Source of the DNA: Deltaproteobacteria bacterium
GTDB taxonomy: Bacteria; Myxococcota_A; Polyangia; Haliangiales; Haliangiaceae
Direction: 5' to 3'
Assembly (NCBI GenBank): GCA_021413675.1
Contig: JAIOQA010000312.1
Coordinates: 1-64,000, forward strand
DNA: 64,000 bases
The position numbers were made by a program, and so were the translations under genes. Below, piece by piece: positions 1 through 8,394 of this stretch (position 1 is its first letter; every line of letters starts with the position of its first letter). Under the pieces are notes generated by a model, which worked only from the letters and a program-made list of their open reading frames with translations, was not told the DNA's origin and searched no databases.

Positions 1-1
1 G

Positions 2-163
2 CCCGCGCCCGAGCCGTCGCCGCGCCGCGGCGTCGATGTCTTCGCGGCCTCGCCGCGCCCCGCGCCGCGCGCGACCACCGTCTTCGACGGCTGGTCGCGC
101 AAGCCGCGCGACGAAGAACCCGTCGACCCCGAGCCGCCCAACCGGTGGCCGTGGTCGCGCTGA
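2..163 (+). CDS. C-terminal end of an unknown protein (cut by window edge)
   Basis: An open frame enters from the left edge and ends at TGA 161-163. The visible 53 residues are rich in Pro, Arg and acidic residues and finish in NRWPWSR. The following Roadblock gene starts 27 bases later with its own GGAGG ribosome site, so the two are probably in one operon. No domain is visible and the function is unknown. The frame is inferred from the stop position and from high GC at third codon positions. Confidence 0.5.
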   Translation, partial: PAPEPSPRRGVDVFAASPRPAPRATTVFDGWSRKPRDEEPVDPEPPNRWPWSR

Positions 164-190
164 CTCCAACCTGTCCCTGCCGGAGGAATC

Positions 191-559
191 GTGGGAACCC
201 TCGCCCAGAGCGTCAATCAGCACCTGCGCACGCTGCGCACCAGCACGCCGGAGATCATCGGCGCGGTCGTCGTCAACATGGATGGCTTCGTGGTCTCGGC
301 CGTCATCCCCTCGGAGGTCGATGACGAGCTCATCGGTGGTATGGCGGCGGCGCTGATCGGCGTCGGCGAGCGCATCGCGACCGACCTCATGCGCGCGCAG
401 ATGGAGCAGGTCTACATCCGCTCGCCGAAGGGCTACGTGATCATCAACGCCATCACCGATCAGTCGGCGCTGGTGCTGCTGGTCACGCGCGAGGCCAAGC
501 TGGGCCTGGTGTTCCTCGAGCTGCGCCGAGTCGTCGAGGAGCTCGGCCGCGTGATCTGA
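191..559 (+). CDS. Roadblock/LC7 domain protein (MglB-like fold)
   Basis: A 122-residue protein made almost entirely of one Roadblock/LC7 domain. It has an N-terminal helix, a strand GAVVVNMDGFVVS (about 24-36), a central helix with GGMAAALIGVGERIA, then strands YVIINAI and ALVLLV and a C-terminal helix. Roadblock proteins of this size usually form homodimers that bind small Ras-like GTPases; MglB, the GAP of MglA in Myxococcus polarity control, is the known example. No GTPase gene is next to it here, so the partner is unknown. The GTG start at 191 is chosen because GGAGG lies 5 bases upstream (182-186). The next gene starts 5 bases after its stop and encodes an OmpA-like protein, so the two are probably co-transcribed. 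Confidence 0.88.
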   Translation: MGTLAQSVNQHLRTLRTSTPEIIGAVVVNMDGFVVSAVIPSEVDDELIGGMAAALIGVGERIATDLMRAQMEQVYIRSPKGYVIINAITDQSALVLLVTREAKLGLVFLELRRVVEELGRVI

Positions 560-564
560 CCGCC

Positions 565-1260
565 ATGGTGGCGTCGATCTGGATGGTGCGGGGCCTGGTG
601 GCCCTCGGCGCGGCGGACGTCGCGGTGCTGAACCTCGTGGTCGCGCCGCGCGCGCTGGGCGCGGAGGAGCGCCAGCCGCACGCGGTCGCGGCGACGGCGC
701 CCGCGCGCGCCGTGGTCGCGGTCGCGGAGGCGCCGCGGGCGGTGACGCCTGCGCCGGTGAAGGCGCCGCCGGCTCCGGTGGTGCCCGAGCGAGTCGAGGC
801 CCTGCCTCCGGTCGCGGAGGCGCCACCGCCAGTCGCCGTCGCGGAGGCGCCACCGGCGCCGGTCGTCCCGGCGGCGGCGGTCGCGGCGGCGGTCGCGAAC
901 CCCGACGCGCCGCCGCCGATCGCGCTCTACTACCCGACCGATCACGCGTCGATCTACCCGACCGCGGAGCGCGACCTCGATCGCGCGATCGCGACCCTCG
1001 AGGCCAGCCCCGCGCTCCACGTCGTCGTCACCGGCCGCGCCGATCCGCGCGGCCCTGATCGCTACAACCACTACCTGTCCTCGCGCCGCGCGAAGCGGGT
1101 CGTGCGCTACCTCGTCGACCACGGCGTCCCGCCGGAACGGATCGAGCGCGTCGCCCTCGGCGAGCGCGAGGCCGATCGCGATGGCACGCCGCTCGATGAC
1201 GCGGAGGCGCTGCGCCGCGAGCGGCGCGTCGATCTCACCTTCACCTGGAGCCCTCCATGA
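565..1260 (+). CDS. Membrane-anchored OmpA-like peptidoglycan-binding protein
   Basis: A 231-residue protein with a hydrophobic N-terminal segment (about 6-28) acting as signal anchor. A long Ala/Pro/Val linker follows (about 30-115), which could span the periplasm. The C-terminal OmpA/MotB-like domain (about 118-228) carries the motif TGRADPRG..NHYLSSRRA. Asp160 and Arg175 match the two OmpA residues that hold diaminopimelate of peptidoglycan. The likely role is tethering an envelope complex to the cell wall. It sits between a Roadblock gene (5 bases before) and a membrane coiled-coil gene whose ATG overlaps its stop (ATGA at 1257-1260), so the three products are likely to work together. The linker is low complexity and will not align well. 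Confidence 0.82.
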   Translation: MVASIWMVRGLVALGAADVAVLNLVVAPRALGAEERQPHAVAATAPARAVVAVAEAPRAVTPAPVKAPPAPVVPERVEALPPVAEAPPPVAVAEAPPAPVVPAAAVAAAVANPDAPPPIALYYPTDHASIYPTAERDLDRAIATLEASPALHVVVTGRADPRGPDRYNHYLSSRRAKRVVRYLVDHGVPPERIERVALGEREADRDGTPLDDAEALRRERRVDLTFTWSPP

Positions 1261-2075
1261 CGCCGATCACCTGGATGTGGCTCCTCTCGATCACCGGGGC
1301 GCTCGCGTTCTTCGGCGCCGGCGCGCTGCTCAACCGCCGCCGCGCGCCGACCGACGCGACCCGCGCGCCCGAGCTAGTCGCGCTCGAGCAAGATCGCGTG
1401 CAGCTCGCCGACGAGGTCGCGCGGTTGTCGCGCGAGCTCGGCGACGCGCGCCGCCCGGTGCGGCCCGAGCGCGACTCGGCGGTGATGTTCGACGTCGAGG
1501 CGCTGCGCCGCCGCGTCGCCGACGCCGACGAGCTGCGCCAGGAGAACGTCGAGCTGCGCACCGAGGCCACGCGCGCGCGCAACCTCGCCGCGAGGGTCAC
1601 CGCGCTCGAGGGCGAGCTCGAGGCCGCGCGCCAGAGCGGGCTCGCGGCCGCGGCCCGCGCCACCGCCGGCGGGCCGCGCGTTCGCCTCGCGACCGTGCCC
1701 GCGGTCAGCGCGCTCGACGGCCTGGTGGCGGACCTGCGCGCGACCCCGGGTGTGACCGCGGCGGTCGTCTCCGACGATCTCGGCCTGCTGGTCGCGGGCG
1801 GTGGCGAGCTCGCCGAGGCGCTCGCCGCGCTCGGCGGGCTGCTGGTCGGCGTCGGCGGGCACGCCGGCGAGCTGGTCGCGCTTGGCGCGCCGGTGCGCGT
1901 GGTCGTCGAGGACGAGCGCGGCACGACCGTCGCGGCGACGCGACTCGCGGGGGCGCAGCTGGTCGCGGTGACGCTGTCGCCGGGCCAGGCGAGCGCGCCG
2001 CGGACCGTGGCGCCGTCGCAGCGCGCCACGATGATCGCACCCGCGCCGCCGGGTGCGCACGCACGTTCGCGCTGA
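1257..2075 (+). CDS. Membrane coiled-coil protein with C-terminal Roadblock-like domain
   Basis: A 272-residue protein. Residues 4-25 form one transmembrane segment followed by positive residues (NRRRAP), which suggests a cytoplasmic body. Residues about 38-140 are charged and Leu/Glu/Arg-rich with heptad-like spacing, consistent with a coiled coil. Residues about 155-250 (SALDGLVADLRATPGVTAAV, then VSDDLGLLVAGGG, a central Ala/Leu helix and a final QLVAVTL strand) look like a diverged Roadblock/LC7 domain. The start overlaps the OmpA-like gene by 4 bases (ATGA). Together with the Roadblock gene at 191, this suggests a membrane platform where two Roadblock domains could pair. The fold call rests on pattern only. 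Confidence 0.72.
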   Translation: MTPITWMWLLSITGALAFFGAGALLNRRRAPTDATRAPELVALEQDRVQLADEVARLSRELGDARRPVRPERDSAVMFDVEALRRRVADADELRQENVELRTEATRARNLAARVTALEGELEAARQSGLAAAARATAGGPRVRLATVPAVSALDGLVADLRATPGVTAAVVSDDLGLLVAGGGELAEALAALGGLLVGVGGHAGELVALGAPVRVVVEDERGTTVAATRLAGAQLVAVTLSPGQASAPRTVAPSQRATMIAPAPPGAHARSR

Positions 2076-2194
2076 GCGCGTGCGGATCGCCCGCGGGCGG
2101 GCTGCCGCCGTTTGCCGACTCGCGCCTACACCGTCGGGCGCGCTTCTGCGTTAGCGAGATTCCGCCGGAACTTCCCGCCAACGGAGCGCTCTCG

Positions 2195-3010
2195 ATGTCG
2201 TCGTTGTTCTCTCGCACGTTCGTTCACGCCGCCGCGATCACCCTCGGACTCCTCGGCGCGTGCGCCCATCCCGCGCCGCCGCCGCACCCCGGCCAGGCGA
2301 CCTCCACCGCCGGACCCGAGGCGGGCAAGACCCAGCTCGCCCTGGTCGGCGACTTCGATCCCATCGCAGATCGGCTCCGCACCGATCCGGTCGCGGACGC
2401 GATCGACGCGATCCGTCGCAATGACTTCGTCGGCGCACGCGCCCTGCTCGAGCCGCTGGTCGCGCACGTGCCGGCGGGCTGGGCGGCCGAGTCGCGCTCC
2501 GGCAAGCGGATCGCGTTCGCCGCGTGGCGCATGGCCGACGTGATCGCCCTCGCGGTCCGCGCGAGCAGCGAGGCGGGCGTCGAGGAGATCGCCTGGATCG
2601 GGCCGTCGTACTCGCACGCGTACGGGCTCCTGGCCTACATGGCCGTCGAGGAGCAGGACCTCGCCAGGGCCGCCTCGTTGCTGGACGCGGGCATCGCCCT
2701 CGAGCCGTATCCCGATCTGCTGAGCGAGCGCGGCACCGTGGCGATCCAGCAGCGCGATCCCGCGGCGGCGATCGCCCTGTTCGAGCGCGCGATCGCCGCC
2801 ACCGGCGCCGATGCGGCGCAGCAGGCGCGGGCGTGGCGCGGCAAGGGTGAGGCGCTGATCGCGCTGGAGAAGCTCGACGACGCCGAGCGCGCGTTCGCGC
2901 GATCGCTCGAGCTCGAGCCGGGCAACGCGCTCGCGAAGAACGAGCTGGAGTACATCCGCGGTGTGCGCGAGGGCACGATCAAGCCGAGCGACTCGCAGAT
3001 CATGCACTGA
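2195..3010 (+). CDS. TPR lipoprotein
   Basis: A 271-residue protein with a lipoprotein signal: the lipobox L20-G21-A22-C23 follows a hydrophobic stretch. A Pro-rich tether comes next. The C-terminal half holds tetratricopeptide-type helix pairs, for example AVEEQDLARAASLLDAGIAL, then AIALFERAIAATGA and a canonical last repeat ending DAERAFARSLELEPGNALA. Such proteins act as periplasmic adaptors for protein complexes. The ATG at 2195 is chosen because the signal peptide begins there and GGAG lies about 9 bases upstream; the open frame itself extends further. It is separated by 119 bases from the preceding module and may be transcribed on its own. The partner is unknown. Confidence 0.85.
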   Translation: MSSLFSRTFVHAAAITLGLLGACAHPAPPPHPGQATSTAGPEAGKTQLALVGDFDPIADRLRTDPVADAIDAIRRNDFVGARALLEPLVAHVPAGWAAESRSGKRIAFAAWRMADVIALAVRASSEAGVEEIAWIGPSYSHAYGLLAYMAVEEQDLARAASLLDAGIALEPYPDLLSERGTVAIQQRDPAAAIALFERAIAATGADAAQQARAWRGKGEALIALEKLDDAERAFARSLELEPGNALAKNELEYIRGVREGTIKPSDSQIMH

Positions 3011-3075
3011 GGCGACGAAGTCGCCGGCTCAGGGTCCAGAGGAGATCGGGCTGCGCGTCCCCGCGCGGGCCGATC

Positions 3076-3108
3076 GAAAAAGTGCCTGGAGGCGAGCGCC
3101 TCACAGGC
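3076..3108 (-). terminator. Intrinsic terminator-like hairpin on the minus strand
   Basis: Read on the minus strand, GCCTG-T-GAGGCG pairs with CGCCTC-CAGGC across a 2-base loop. It is followed within 2 bases by TTTTT (complement of 3076-3080). This is a good rho-independent signal. The only gene upstream in that direction is the plus-strand kinase at 3165, so the signal would stop an antisense transcript. It could also act as a structured element in the plus-strand leader. Base pairing was read by eye only. Confidence 0.45.
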
Positions 3109-3164
3109 GCTGACGGCCCGCCCACTCCCGCACGCGCGCGGGCGGCGCGATAAGATATTCGCGG

Positions 3165-6100
3165 ATGATCACGGCCGGGCGGACGCTCGCGGATCGGTTC
3201 GAGCTGCAGCGACGCATCGGCGCGGGCGGCATGGGCGAGGTCTACGAGGCGCTCGATCGGGCGACCGGCGAGGTCGTGGCGCTCAAGACCCTGGCCTACG
3301 CCGACGGCGACACGCTGATGCGCTTCAAGCGCGAGTTCCGGTCGCTGCAGTCGACCTCGCACCCGAACCTGGTCTCGCTGCGCGAGCTGATCTGCGATGA
3401 CGACCGCTGGTTCTTCACGATGGAGCTGGTGCGCGGTCGCCACCTGCTCGAGTACGTCGAGCGCGATCCCGCGCGCCTGCGCGCGGTGCTACCGCAGCTG
3501 GTGCACGCGCTGCGCGTGCTGCACGACGCCGGGATGATCCACCGCGACGTGAAGCCGCCCAACGTCATGGTCACCGACGCCGGCCGGGTGATCGTCCTCG
3601 ATTTCGGGTTGATCACCTCGGTCGATCAGACCCGCCAGTCGACCGAGGGCCGCGCGATCGGCACGATCGAGTACATGGCGCCGGAGCAGGCCCTCGGCCG
3701 CAAGATCGGCCCGGCCGCCGACTGGTACGCGGTCGGCGTGATGATGTTCGAGGCGCTGACCGGCAAGGTGCCCTACGAGGGCCACGCGCTCGAGATCCTC
3801 GTCGCCAAGCAGCAGGTCGAGGCGCGCTCGCCGCGGGCGCTCGTCCCCGACGCGCCGCTCGATCTCGCGACGCTGTGCCAGGAGCTCTTGCGGATCGATC
3901 CCGAGGCCCGGCCGTCCGGCGCGGAGATCGCGCGGCGCCTCGGCGAGGACGACGCGGAGGTCGAGGTGCCGCGAGCCCGGCGCAGCTCCGCGCGCACGGT
4001 GTTCGTCGGGCGCGAGCCCGAGGTCCTCGCGCTGCGCGCGTCGTTCACGCGGGCGCGCGCGCGGCCGCTCGTCCACCTCGTGGTCGGCGAGTCGGGCATC
4101 GGCAAGTCCGAGCTGGTCGCGCGGTTCGTGCGCCTCGCCGAGGACGAGGATCCGCAGCTGCTCGCGCTCCACGGCCGGTGCTACGAGCGCGAATCGGTGC
4201 CGTACAAGGCGCTCGACGCCGTCGTCGACGGGGTCGCGGCGTTCCTCGATCACCTCGCGCCCGCCGAGCTGGCCGCGATCCTGCCGCCGCGGCCCGCCAC
4301 GCTGGTGCGCATGTTCCCGGTGTTCGTGCGGGTCGGGGCGATCGCCTCGGCGCGCGCGGCCACCGACGCCGGCGATCCGCAGGAGCAGCGCCGCCGGGTG
4401 TTCGCCGCGCTGCGCGAGCTGTTCGTGGCCATCACCGCGACCCGCCCGGTCGTGATCACGATCGACGATCTCCAGTGGGCCGACACCGACAGCTTCTTGC
4501 TGCTGCGCGAGCTGCTGCGCGGCCCCGACGCGCCGCCGCTGCTGGTGGTGGCCACGGTCCGGACCAGCGCCGATGCCCTCTCGGTCGCGCAGATCGCGGA
4601 GCGGCTCGTCGGCATCGCGCTGACGCAGACCGCGCTCGGCCCGCTGTCCGACGACGAGAGCCAGCGGCTCGCGGAACGGCTCGCGCCGGGCGTGACCGCG
4701 CGCGTCGACATCTCGCGGGTCGCGCGCGAGGCCGGCGGCCACCCGATGTTCCTGCAGGAGATGCTGCGCCACATCGACACCGGCGCGCCGACCGCGACCC
4801 TCGACGACGCGCTGTGGGCTCGCGTCGCGCTCTTGCACGCCGAGGAGCGCGCGCTGCTGGAGCTGATCTGCCTCGCGGGCGCGCCGATCGCGCTCGACGT
4901 CGCGAGCGCCGCCAGCCGGCTCGACGGCACGCAGCTCACACGCGCGGTCGCGGCGCTGCGCGCGGCCAGCCTGGCGCGCGAGACCCAGCGCGGTCGCGGG
5001 CTCGCGCTCGAGCCGTATCACGATCGCGTGCGCGAGGCGGTCTCGGGCCGGCTCTCGCCCGATCGCCAGGTCCAGCTCCACGCCCAGCTCGCGCTCGCCC
5101 TCGAGCGCAGCGCCGGGCCGCGCGATCCGCAGCTGCTGCTGCACCACTTCCGCCTGGCCGAGCTGCCCGAGCGCGCCGCCGGCTACGCCGAGGAGGCCGC
5201 CGAGCGCAGCCTGCACGCCCACGCGTTCGATCAGGCCGCTGCGCGCTGGCGCGACGCGCTCGATCTGATCCCGCGCGCGCCCGGCGATCGCCGGCGCGTG
5301 CTGATCCGCCTGGGCGAGGCGCTGATCGCCGCCGGCCGCGGCGCCGAGGCCGCGGAGGCGTTCCTGGCCGCGTCCGAGGGCGCCGATCGCGCGACCCGCC
5401 TCATGTGCCACCGGCACGTCGCCGAGCAGCTGCTGATCAGCGGGCGGATCGAGCGCGGCGTCGCGTCCTTGCGCGCGGTCCTGCGCGAGGTCGGCGTCAA
5501 CGTGCCGGGCTCGCCGCGCGCGGTGCTGCTGTCGCTCATCCAGAGCCGCATCAAGCTGCGCCTGCGCGGCCTGCGCTTCACGCCGCGCGATCGCAGCGAG
5601 ATCTCCGACGCCGACGTGCTGCGCCTCGACGTGCTCGGCGTGGCCGCGACCGGCCTGTCGATCGTCGACACGATCCGCGGCTCGGACTTCCAGACCCGCC
5701 AGCTGCTGCTCGCGCTCGCCAGCGGTCACCGCCCGCACATCGTGCGCGCGCTGGTGATGGAGGCCAGCTACGTCGCGACCCGCGGCGATCACGCGCGTGC
5801 GCAGTACCTGTTCGGGCGCGCGCGCGAGGTCGCGGGCGAGGTGACCGATCCGTACCTCGCCGGCCTCATCGCCGGCACCTCGGGCATCGCGACCTATCTC
5901 ACCGGCGACGTGCTGAAGGCGCTCGCGCTGCTCGGCGAGGGCGAGAAGCACCTGCGCCAGGTGCCGGGCACGTCCTGGGAGCTCGACTCGCTCAAGCTGT
6001 TCACGCTGTTCGTCATGCGCTGCATCGGCGACTTCGCGGCGGTGCGGCGGCGCTACGATCGCTACGCCGTCGAGGCCGAGCAGTGCGGCGATCTGTACCT

Positions 6101-6713
6101 GGCCTCGACCATGCGGCGCGCGTGCGTGCCGATGTGGATCGCCGAGGACGATCCCGATGGCGCCGAGGCGGATCTGGCGCGCGCGACCTGGGTCCCCGCG
6201 GGCGAGGGCTACCACGTCCAGCACTTCCACGAGCTCGCCGGCATCTGCGAGCTGGCCCTGTATCGCGGCGTCGAGGACCCCCGCCTCGAGCCCGGGTTCG
6301 CGCGCCTCGACAAGTCGCTGCTCGTGCGCGTCGATGCGATCCGCACGCAGACCGAGTACCTGCGCGGTCGACTGGCGGCGCGGCGCGGCGATCGGCGCGC
6401 GGTCGAGCGCCACGCCCGCGAGCTCGAGCGGGTCGCGACGCCGATCTCGAAGGTGTGGGCGTGGATGCTGCGCGCGGTCGCCGCCCACCTGCGGGATGAC
6501 CGCGACGCGCTGATCGCCGCGCTCGTCGCTGCCGATGAGGCCGGCCGGGCCGGCGGGCTCGCGCTCTCGGCCGCGACCTCGCGCTGGCGGCTCGCGGTGC
6601 TCCGCCAGGACGCCGCGGCCGAGGCCGAGGCCGCGAGCGCGATGGCCGCGCTCGGCGTGCGCGCGCCGGCGAAGGTCGCCGCGATGCTCCTGCCGCTCGG
6701 CGCGCGGCCGTGA
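3165..6713 (+). CDS. Ser/Thr protein kinase with AAA/STAND ATPase and TPR region (PknK-like)
   Basis: A 1182-residue cytoplasmic regulator. Residues 11-260 are a complete Hanks-type kinase: glycine loop GAGGMGEV, Lys41 in VALK, catalytic HRDVKPPN (126-133), DFG at 146-148 and APE at 172-174. Residues about 278-600 form a STAND/AAA ATPase with Walker A GESGIGKS (308-315) and Walker B VVITIDDLQW (about 429-438). The remainder is helical and TPR-like. No transmembrane segment is visible. Proteins of this layout integrate metabolic or stress signals; the substrate cannot be deduced. A TAAGAT hexamer (3151-3156) ends 8 bases before the ATG and no Shine-Dalgarno is seen, so the mRNA may be leaderless. 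It converges on the island gene ending at 6747. Confidence 0.93.
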   Translation: MITAGRTLADRFELQRRIGAGGMGEVYEALDRATGEVVALKTLAYADGDTLMRFKREFRSLQSTSHPNLVSLRELICDDDRWFFTMELVRGRHLLEYVERDPARLRAVLPQLVHALRVLHDAGMIHRDVKPPNVMVTDAGRVIVLDFGLITSVDQTRQSTEGRAIGTIEYMAPEQALGRKIGPAADWYAVGVMMFEALTGKVPYEGHALEILVAKQQVEARSPRALVPDAPLDLATLCQELLRIDPEARPSGAEIARRLGEDDAEVEVPRARRSSARTVFVGREPEVLALRASFTRARARPLVHLVVGESGIGKSELVARFVRLAEDEDPQLLALHGRCYERESVPYKALDAVVDGVAAFLDHLAPAELAAILPPRPATLVRMFPVFVRVGAIASARAATDAGDPQEQRRRVFAALRELFVAITATRPVVITIDDLQWADTDSFLLLRELLRGPDAPPLLVVATVRTSADALSVAQIAERLVGIALTQTALGPLSDDESQRLAERLAPGVTARVDISRVAREAGGHPMFLQEMLRHIDTGAPTATLDDALWARVALLHAEERALLELICLAGAPIALDVASAASRLDGTQLTRAVAALRAASLARETQRGRGLALEPYHDRVREAVSGRLSPDRQVQLHAQLALALERSAGPRDPQLLLHHFRLAELPERAAGYAEEAAERSLHAHAFDQAAARWRDALDLIPRAPGDRRRVLIRLGEALIAAGRGAEAAEAFLAASEGADRATRLMCHRHVAEQLLISGRIERGVASLRAVLREVGVNVPGSPRAVLLSLIQSRIKLRLRGLRFTPRDRSEISDADVLRLDVLGVAATGLSIVDTIRGSDFQTRQLLLALASGHRPHIVRALVMEASYVATRGDHARAQYLFGRAREVAGEVTDPYLAGLIAGTSGIATYLTGDVLKALALLGEGEKHLRQVPGTSWELDSLKLFTLFVMRCIGDFAAVRRRYDRYAVEAEQCGDLYLASTMRRACVPMWIAEDDPDGAEADLARATWVPAGEGYHVQHFHELAGICELALYRGVEDPRLEPGFARLDKSLLVRVDAIRTQTEYLRGRLAARRGDRRAVERHARELERVATPISKVWAWMLRAVAAHLRDDRDALIAALVAADEAGRAGGLALSAATSRWRLAVLRQDAAAEAEAASAMAALGVRAPAKVAAMLLPLGARP

Positions 6714-6746
6714 ACGCGCGCGACCTCGCTTGCCGAGGTGCGCGAC

Positions 6747-7145
6747 CTATTGGGCGCCGGTTGGGAGTCGAACGATCCTGGAGGCCCGGGCAAGCTTGCC
6801 GGCCTGCTTGGTGACGTCGGCCGCTTGCGTCGAGGCTATCACCGCGTGCGACGGGTCGTCTGGCTCCGGTTCTGCCTTCACGATCAGTCCAAGACCCCGC
6901 GGAATGTGAGCCTCGCACTCGGCAACGCCGTGGGTCGGAAATCGGGTACGCAACGTTTCGTCGGTTGTCAGTGCCGCTCGGTGCACTGACACCTCGCCAG
7001 ACCGCCGATCCTTGAAAGCCATGGAGGATGGGCGGGTCCCATCAGGGGCGACCCAGTCCGGATGGACCAACCGACGCCAGAGGACCTCGGGATCCTCGAC
7101 TTCCGGTACTACGGTACTGGACTCCACATCGCCCACCGCGACCAA
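6747..7145 (-). CDS. Hypothetical protein, third gene of the TIGR04255 island
   Basis: A 132-residue protein of no recognised family. It begins with an acidic segment and VLWRRLVHPDWV, then SSMAFKDRRSGEVSVHRA, and has DPSHAVIAS near the end. I recall small uncharacterised proteins with an HPD/HPDW-like start, a 'SSAAF..' motif and a 'PAHA' motif, but I cannot name a family. The start chosen is TTG at 7145, one base after the TAG of the upstream gene; GTG at 7136 is also possible. Base composition is lower in GC than the flanking chromosome, as for its two upstream neighbours. It is probably translated as the last gene of a three-gene unit. Confidence 0.6.
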   Translation of the reverse strand: MVAVGDVESSTVVPEVEDPEVLWRRLVHPDWVAPDGTRPSSMAFKDRRSGEVSVHRAALTTDETLRTRFPTHGVAECEAHIPRGLGLIVKAEPEPDDPSHAVIASTQAADVTKQAGKLARASRIVRLPTGAQ

Positions 7146-7146
7146 C

Positions 7147-7575
7147 CTAACACTGCATCAGCCAGGCAGACAAGGTATCGAGCATCGAGTCATCCATGAT
7201 CTGCCCCTGACCCTGGGCGTCACCTTGGACTGCCAGGAATTCAATGGAGCCATTGGGGAGAACCTCAATCTCAAGTCCTCGAGATCCAATCTGCCACTCG
7301 AATTGAAGACCGCCACCCATCACCGGACCCATGTGTGGCCTTGGGACCCGATCGAAGAAGCCGCGGTTGACCAGGTTGATCGCCGCTGCCTTGGCGGTCG
7401 CCTTCAGTGCCGGCCCCCCTTCTCCGTCCCATCCGACAGGCAAGTCCGCCAACTGGCGGAGCCGATCAACTACAAATCCTGCCTGCTCGGACAGGCTAAT
7501 GACCGCGGTCACCTGCTGCCATCTGGTGTTTGGAGAAGGGGTAAGCGGAAACCTCGTTTGAGCCAACACTGGCAC
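7147..7575 (-). CDS. Hypothetical protein with WDGEGG and LQFEWQ motifs, second gene of the TIGR04255 island
   Basis: A 142-residue protein if started at GTG 7575, which overlaps the preceding TAG by one base (TAGTG) and has GAGGAG a few bases upstream. A longer frame reaches back to 7665 but lies inside the upstream gene. The body has a helix with LRQLADLPVGWDGEGGPAL, an Ala-rich helix, then MGGGLQFEWQIGSRGLEIEV and a short hairpin with NGSIEF. That pattern (Leu-rich helix, 'WDG', then a 'glq.EW...leIe' strand pair) recurs in uncharacterised bacterial proteins as I remember them, without known function. No catalytic motif is visible. Its coupling to a TIGR04255 gene is the main clue. Confidence 0.68.
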   Translation of the reverse strand: MPVLAQTRFPLTPSPNTRWQQVTAVISLSEQAGFVVDRLRQLADLPVGWDGEGGPALKATAKAAAINLVNRGFFDRVPRPHMGPVMGGGLQFEWQIGSRGLEIEVLPNGSIEFLAVQGDAQGQGQIMDDSMLDTLSAWLMQC

Positions 7576-8387
7576 TAGGCGCTCCTCTTCCAGATTTCGT
7601 GCATACGCGGTGTCGTGAGATCGACAAACGACCGTACAACTACTTCGCGAGCGAGCCCCATCCATTCGTTGAGGTCGGCCGAGGAGCCACTCTTTGGTTG
7701 CCCGCGGACAGTAATGCTCAGCTGCAGCACCTCTGTCAGATCCGGAGTCCTAAGTGCGTGTTGCAGTTCAACGTGTAGGCGTGCTGCAAGTCTGGGGATC
7801 ACAAACGCAATCTTGGCGAGCACCGCTTCTGGCGCGGGAAGGTAGCTGCTTGCGGGCGTCGATTTCCAGAACGTGACCACGTCGCCAAGATCGTTCAACG
7901 AACTCCAAGCCGCCCCACGTTCGATCTGGTTCACGTACGTGACTTCGCACTGCGTGACCTGCGGTTGCCCCAGTTCTTCCCGTTCCGAGAACGCGCAGAA
8001 CCGAGCCCACTCCTTCTCGAACCCTGGCCAAATCTGCTCGTAGTGCGGATACTGATCTTCCGGGCCTTGCTTCCGCCAGTTTTGGATGAAGCGATCCTGC
8101 TGGATCTGAATTAGGCGACGGTTGGAAGGATCAACGAACCAGCACCGAACCAGCGGATGTTGCAGGAATTGGATCTGAAGGTTGGGTGAAATTCGGTCGT
8201 TTCCGAATCGTTCGATCAAGGAGTTCAGGGGCGGCTGAACTTCGTGATGGGGGTACTGGGATCTGATCTCGGACCAAAACAGTCCGAAGTGAGGCACGCT
8301 CCAGCGGATAGGAGAGAACTCGAACCCCAGCACCGTTTCCACAATCGGTGGGTTCGCGAATTTGGGAAGGGGCCGCTCGGTTGTCAT
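7575..8387 (-). CDS. TIGR04255 family protein
   Basis: A 270-residue protein matching the sporadically distributed TIGR04255 family. It has the N-terminal signature LPKFANPPIVETVLGFEFSP, a central LIQIQQDRFIQNWR, the segment EVTYVNQIE and a C-terminal FVDLTTPRMHEIWKR. Family members are found patchily across bacteria, often on mobile or accessory DNA, and their function is not established. The ATG at 8387 is chosen because the family N-terminus follows at once; TTG at 8396 in the same frame is the alternative. GC is clearly lower than in the neighbours (34 of 60 in the line 8221-8280). It heads a minus-strand unit with two small genes. Confidence 0.85.
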   Translation of the reverse strand: MTTERPLPKFANPPIVETVLGFEFSPIRWSVPHFGLFWSEIRSQYPHHEVQPPLNSLIERFGNDRISPNLQIQFLQHPLVRCWFVDPSNRRLIQIQQDRFIQNWRKQGPEDQYPHYEQIWPGFEKEWARFCAFSEREELGQPQVTQCEVTYVNQIERGAAWSSLNDLGDVVTFWKSTPASSYLPAPEAVLAKIAFVIPRLAARLHVELQHALRTPDLTEVLQLSITVRGQPKSGSSADLNEWMGLAREVVVRSFVDLTTPRMHEIWKRSA

Positions 8388-8394
8388 GGCGGGC

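Noticed and set aside
3489-6488. Long open frame on the minus strand opposite the kinase/ATPase gene
   Set aside because: Its Arg/Ala/Asp-heavy protein has no domain, and the opposite frame encodes all kinase and ATPase motifs. Such frames arise from high GC at third positions.
6740-6800. tRNA-like TTCGA segment
   Set aside because: No cloverleaf can be drawn around it, and it is the coding end of the third island gene.
7576-7665. Longer N-terminus for the second island gene
   Set aside because: It lies inside the TIGR04255 gene and has no ribosome site. GTG 7575 with GAGGAG upstream fits better.
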